From contig NC_034438.1 in assembly GCF_002078875.1 (NCBI RefSeq), forward strand, positions 71,717,405 to 71,781,404: a stretch of DNA of 64,000 nt. The letters run 5' to 3'. Source of the stretch: Numida meleagris (taxonomy: Eukaryota; Chordata; Aves; Galliformes; Numididae). The position numbers and the translations under genes are program-made. The notes beneath the pieces are model-generated. The model searched no databases and was not told the origin of the DNA. It saw only the letters and a program-made list of their open reading frames with translations. Positions 59,301 through 64,000 of this stretch are shown in pieces (position 1 is the first letter of the stretch; each line of letters begins with the position of its first letter).

Positions 59301-62300
59301 TTTATTTGTTTAATATGCTACTAGTTGAAATGTCAGACTGCAGCTAGGCTTTTCAGAAGCTGCACAGAGAAACAATATTAAATAGACACTCACAGGCTGA
59401 GCAACTGCTCCATACCTGTTGGACCTTACTAGGCATTATTACCCTTCATCGTAGGACAGGCTGAAAAATTGTCTCACATAAAAACAACAGGATTATCACA
59501 GTTTCCAATCTAATCCATGTGTTTCATGCTCAAAGGTGAAAAAAATACACAACTCAAGAGACAGCTGTGAAGTCTAACAAAAAAAAAATCTCACAGAAGT
59601 CAAGATGTTGTAAGTGGGATGCTGTTCTTACAAACAAAGAAGCCTGTGCAGGTAGCTTTTTTGGTGCTCTAATCAAAGAAGAGGCAGATGGAATACTCAG
59701 GAAAACAAGAAAATAAAACTCCTGCCAGTTTTCTTCAGCAACTCAAGTTTAACTAAGTTAGTAAAGTCACTAACCCACCTCCTGTTGGAGTGCCCCCCCA
59801 AAAATGCATTTCTGTGTTGCAGCTACAGAAAGTAGAGGTATTTATAGTCAAGTTCTAGTACACAACTTCAATTAAAACCAGTCCACATATACCTAGAAAT
59901 TACTTTAAACACCTTCGTTTTACTTGTTGCTTTTCAGTGAGTAAAGGCCTTCCAGTTTCTGAGGGTACCTCAAACACAGCAGACCTACCAGAAGAGACGG
60001 AGTCAACAGGAGCATGCCTCCTCTGTTCCCACCTGGGAAGGGCACAGCAAGGACTACTCCCAAACTACCACGACAGTAACGAGAAGCAAAGCAACAGGTT
60101 CTACCCTGAGTGTCTGTGCAGTAAAAAAAAACAACCAACCAACAGGTAATGATGATTGCAGAAGACACTCCTATCTCTTCCAACAAGCTCTGAAGGCATC
60201 TGCCTCACAGCTACAGGGAAATAAAACACTTCTGGCTCTTGAAGATGGATTTTGTACTTGAAGAAGTATTTTGAAGCATAAGTCCACCGAGAAAACACAC
60301 ATGAAAAATCCTTATTTTTTAAATTAAAAATATTTCCACGCCTCTCGCAACTTTTCTCCTTTAGAACCCCTCAAAGGAAAAATGAAGGATTAACAGATAG
60401 CAATACTTTCTGTAAGTCTGTCCAAGTTGCAACTGCTGAAGAGTAACAGGTGCACCATTTTAAATACGGAAGAACTGAGAAAGTGAATACGGAGAAACAC
60501 CCAGACAAGATACCATCACATTTAGAGGTTTGCAGAGCTTCCCAACACTACATTATATTTTAAAAAATCATCTCCAACTTTTATAAAGAACATACTGCAC
60601 CTCTTCTCAGCTTGAGTAATTGCCACGTAGCACAAAAGACAACTACTCCTATCTCATTTTAATGCCACAAAACGTTACTCATTTTATTTATTAATATCTA
60701 AATGCTTTATGACCCCTGAAATTAATGCCTTTTAAAGCTTATGAGAAACTTTGATTCTTCTGCATCTGAAAACAGAAGAATTCTGCGTGTAGATTTCCGC
60801 ATTGGAAAGCTGGTGACATGGAGATGACATGTTTTCTTCCCCTGCCTCACCTCCATTTGAAGTAGGCAACAGTAAGGGTCGCTGCCGCAGAGGACATAAG
60901 CAGACAAGGTATGTTCATAAAAGAGAGCCTCGTTGTTAGAGAAGGGTCAACTTCTACATTACCTTATCTTTCTACCTTAGAGTCAGAAGAACCAGGCACA
61001 GGGCAGATGCCACATTTTAGCAGTTGAGAAAGGAACACATAGCCTATGGGTTCTGTGAGGCAGGAAGGGATTAGTACTGAAGGTACTGCAAAAGCCCTGC
61101 AGAAGTACAGGGAAAATATGGTTATTTTCCACTTTAAATTTAAACTCTGTCTGACAATGCAGTGGGTCATCGAGTTTAAACTTAAATATTTGTGCTACAT
61201 TTCAGCTCCTTAATTGGACTGACAATGGTAAAGCTACACGTTTATGCACAATTTAGTATAATCCTGTACAAAAGAAATAGAGTACCAGCATTAACTATAA
61301 ACTGACTTTGTCTCCTAACGTTGTCAACAGGGACCAACTTTTTTCTTTAACTCTTTGACAAAAACATACATGGACAGAGTTGTAAGAGCATTTTAGTGGA
61401 AACAGAGCATTTGCAGAGGCTGTTGCCAATTACAGGGTTTGTAAATTCACGTGTTATGGATGTTATTCATAAATTTTGTCTACTGCCAGGCAAAACATAA
61501 GGATACTGTAAAAATGCCTGTAAAGGGATCTTTACTATAAGCCGGATAATTCAATCATTTAAGATCATAAATGGAGCCTGATAATTAATTACGCACTGCA
61601 GTACAATTGCCAGAGATGAACACGTACTCCTGGAGTCACAGCACCTGGTAGATAGCTTCTAAGTAAAATGTCAGAGTACCCACAGCTTACAGAGTACAGG
61701 TTACTCAGCCTTCCATTTTGTGCTGGTAAGAAAACAAAAGCTCTCTCAGCATCTTGAAAATTCGGGACTTTCTTCAGTTTTTCCTCTAATTAAATGAATT
61801 TGATCGAGGGTAATAGATAAATCAGAAACGGTCTAATGCAAGAATTGCTGTGCATTGCAAGTTCGGAATTTCAGGCCCTAAAGATTGAGCAAAGACACTT
61901 CTAACAGCTTTCTGTAGTGATGTGACAGCCTGGAAGCAAATTATAAATTTCAAGCTCATTTTTCTGAGCTGTTCCACATGCCCAAGACTTTATAGCCATA
62001 ATCACCACAGCTCCTAGAAATATGAAGACTTTTTCCAGCATTCTGAAACCTTGTCTTAGGGAAGTTTCTGCTTTCTTATCAGCCGGAGTACTCGTTACAT
62101 TTTAGTTATCAGAACAAAATTGGTTTCATAATCTTCCTTGCCAAAAGCAGCAATCTCACTTGTACACGGAAGGTCAGAAAGACTTTGACCAGGACCGTGC
62201 TATCTGAGGCCATCTAGGCCTTCGCTTGTCTCCTCTCAATTGAATGAAAAAACCTCTTAATCTCACCCTCAAACATTTTTGCATTCAGACAGTAGCCTGC

Positions 62301-64000
62301 CCTACTTACCTTTTTGGCAATTGCTAGAGACGTGCAAATCTGCATTACATGAACCCTAAACTCAATTCAAGTATGTACATGCAAGCTTCCTTGTTTGCTG
62401 AGAAAGAAAAGGGCAATATCTTCATCAGAACAGAAAACGGCTGATGAACACTAGAAGCAAGTTACAACTTAGTGTTTGTCATTCATCATAGTGCCTCCAA
62501 CACCAATGAGTCTCTTAATTGCATCCCCCCCACTTTTTTTCCCAAGACACTACAAATTACTTCTCTATTTTGGAAAAAAAAAAAAAAAAAAGAGGTATCT
62601 CAATGCATTCATGCTGAAAGCAGAGGCCTGAGAAGGCAAATGCAGGGAATACCTCAAAGTGCAGATGCTCAGCACTGCTACCTCCTGCCTCTTGAGAGGG
62701 AATGTACTAGCATCCACCAAATCTCACTGCTGCCGCTCTGCAAACATTGCTCCCTTTCAGAATGAAAAGGGTTAAATTGAGGGGGAAGTGGAAGCACCAT
62801 CATGCTTCCTTAAACATCCATCAAAAGTGCAGGTCCTGCCTGCATGCTATACCACAGGCTGCACTGAATCTACAGCCTGAGCTGATGGATTGACCTAGCT
62901 CAACCGGAAGAAAAGCTTTGTTTCTCATCTACTCTGCTTTGCTGTTATAGATGAAGAAAATATCCACAATGACAAACTTAGAAAGATAAGTGGCATACTT
63001 ACTGAAGTCAGCAGAGCAATACACCTAGGGCCTAGTGCTGTTCACGGTCCTGACTGTGTAGAAAGTCAGTTAAAACTACGAGGGGATAAAAATAAAGAGA
63101 AAGCTGGGGCCTCTTACTTCAGAAAGTAAAGAATAATTTCAGATGTCCAGAGTTCCATATCCTCTGTAAAATGATGAATATTTATTATGATCTCAGTTTC
63201 AACTGCAGATCTTGCTTTGATTTTGAACAAATGGTTGCAAAAGAAATAGAAGAAATAATTCCAAAGATTTCCACACTCATTTTCTCCTTTTAAAGCATGC
63301 AGAGAATCAAGAGAAATTAAAAAGAAATAAAATTGAATGATTATAGTAATATTTCAGAATCATGCACCTCGTGCCTGAAGTATTGCACTGGCAGGTTTAA
63401 TAATTTTTGTCTTGCATTGGCACAAAAATACTACAACAAAATTCTTCAGACGTCAGTGTAAAGGAGAAATACAATAAGCAGAGTAATGAACTCTCAGAAG
63501 GAATCTATTCACAGCATTCCCACTCAAAAGAAAAAAAAACTCCCTCAAAGACAGGCTATCAAGAATGGTCCTTAATGGTTAAAAAGGAAACTGTACATAA
63601 AGCAAAGAAGAGGGGAAAAAAGAAAAGCGCAATACCGTGCAGAGGAAAAATTGTAATTAAATTTGAGTATTTAATGAGATCAGTTTTACAAAAAAGACCT
63701 GAGAGACAACACTAGGCAATAATAGTTAATTTATCCTAACAACTTTCCGGCATAAATGCTAAATGTAGTTTATGTGTAAAAACACACGATAACAAATATC
63801 TTACATGATAGAGTATCTTACTTTATATTCCTAGTGGAAAAAAGTACAGCAGAACACACTCTTACTTATCACATTTCTCTGGGAAGTTATTCTGCACAGA
63901 TAATGTGACACTTCTGAAGCCCACAGACCTTTTCTACAACCTCTCCCACAAAAGGTTTTTTGTGTACGCCTCCTGTGGTCATGGAGAATTGTCTCAGCTG
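56381..64000. other. Unique sequence to the window end
   Basis: About 7.6 kb of AT-rich single-copy sequence. A somewhat GC-richer patch at 58200-58520 carries a minus-strand exon-like segment (58402-58516). The stretch 61390-61640 is complex AT-rich sequence with TAATTAATTA-type cores, a possible conserved noncoding element. An 18-base A run lies at 62574-62591. A lysine-rich open frame at 63407-63715 is best explained by A-rich composition. No LINE tails, transposon ends or RNA genes recognised. Confidence 0.5.
62574..62591 (+). repeat. Poly-A tract, 18 bases
   Basis: An 18-base A run after TTTTGG. No processed pseudogene body was recognised upstream. Confidence 0.9.

Noticed and set aside
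63407..63715. 102-codon lysine-rich plus-strand frame
   Set aside because: The composition follows from A-rich DNA; no motif, splice sites or initiation context support it.
1..64000. CRISPR array, bacterial operon, integrated virus, tRNA or rRNA gene
   Set aside because: No regularly spaced repeats, no dense same-strand coding, no retroviral gene motifs or LTR pairs, and no tRNA box A/box B pairs were seen on reading both strands.

Overview
The window looks like single-copy vertebrate nuclear DNA from a bird, most likely a galliform (chicken or a close relative). The evidence is the interspersed repeats: the recognisable dispersed elements are CR1 LINEs, with the bird-type 3' tail (a purine-rich GTTGGAAGGGACC-like block next to degenerate ATTCTATG), plus three copies of one mariner family resembling the chicken Galluhop/Mariner1_GG elements. 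I see no Alu, L1, clear retroviral gene or LTR, bacterial operon, tRNA, rRNA or CRISPR array. The species call rests on recalled family features, not on a database search.

Layout. 1-80 is a clipped CR1 endonuclease fragment. A truncated antisense CR1 with an internal (ATCC)n tract lies at 453-1431, then about 8 kb of AT-rich single-copy sequence, and another antisense CR1 at 9790-10745. A nearly full-length but dead mariner occupies 12990-14198. After about 10.6 kb of unique sequence there is a rearranged cluster at 24855-26795: a sense CR1 piece, an antisense CR1 piece that continues the same open reading frame, a mariner deletion derivative, and a detached CR1 tail. Antisense CR1 copies follow at 30921-31808 and 33100-34790, the latter with a large internal deletion joining the endonuclease to the reverse transcriptase. 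An older, diverged LINE lies at 38215-38880 and a CR1 scrap at 40318-40388. An internally deleted mariner with both ends and TA duplications lies at 44047-44604. Short CR1 tails at 45819, 52117, 54888 and 56254 complete the list.

Host genes. No host protein-coding gene can be named. Most open frames are chance frames in AT-rich DNA or frames of CR1 and mariner. The best host candidate is a possible 3'-terminal exon at 43812-43975, with a good splice acceptor, an acidic serine-rich open frame, and a stop codon overlapped by AATAAA. I could not assign it to a family. A weaker internal-exon candidate lies on the minus strand at 58402-58516. The window is best read as intergenic or intronic sequence. 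No new multigene system is visible. The most informative signals are structural: the mariner deletion derivatives that share one breakpoint, and the CR1 inversion.
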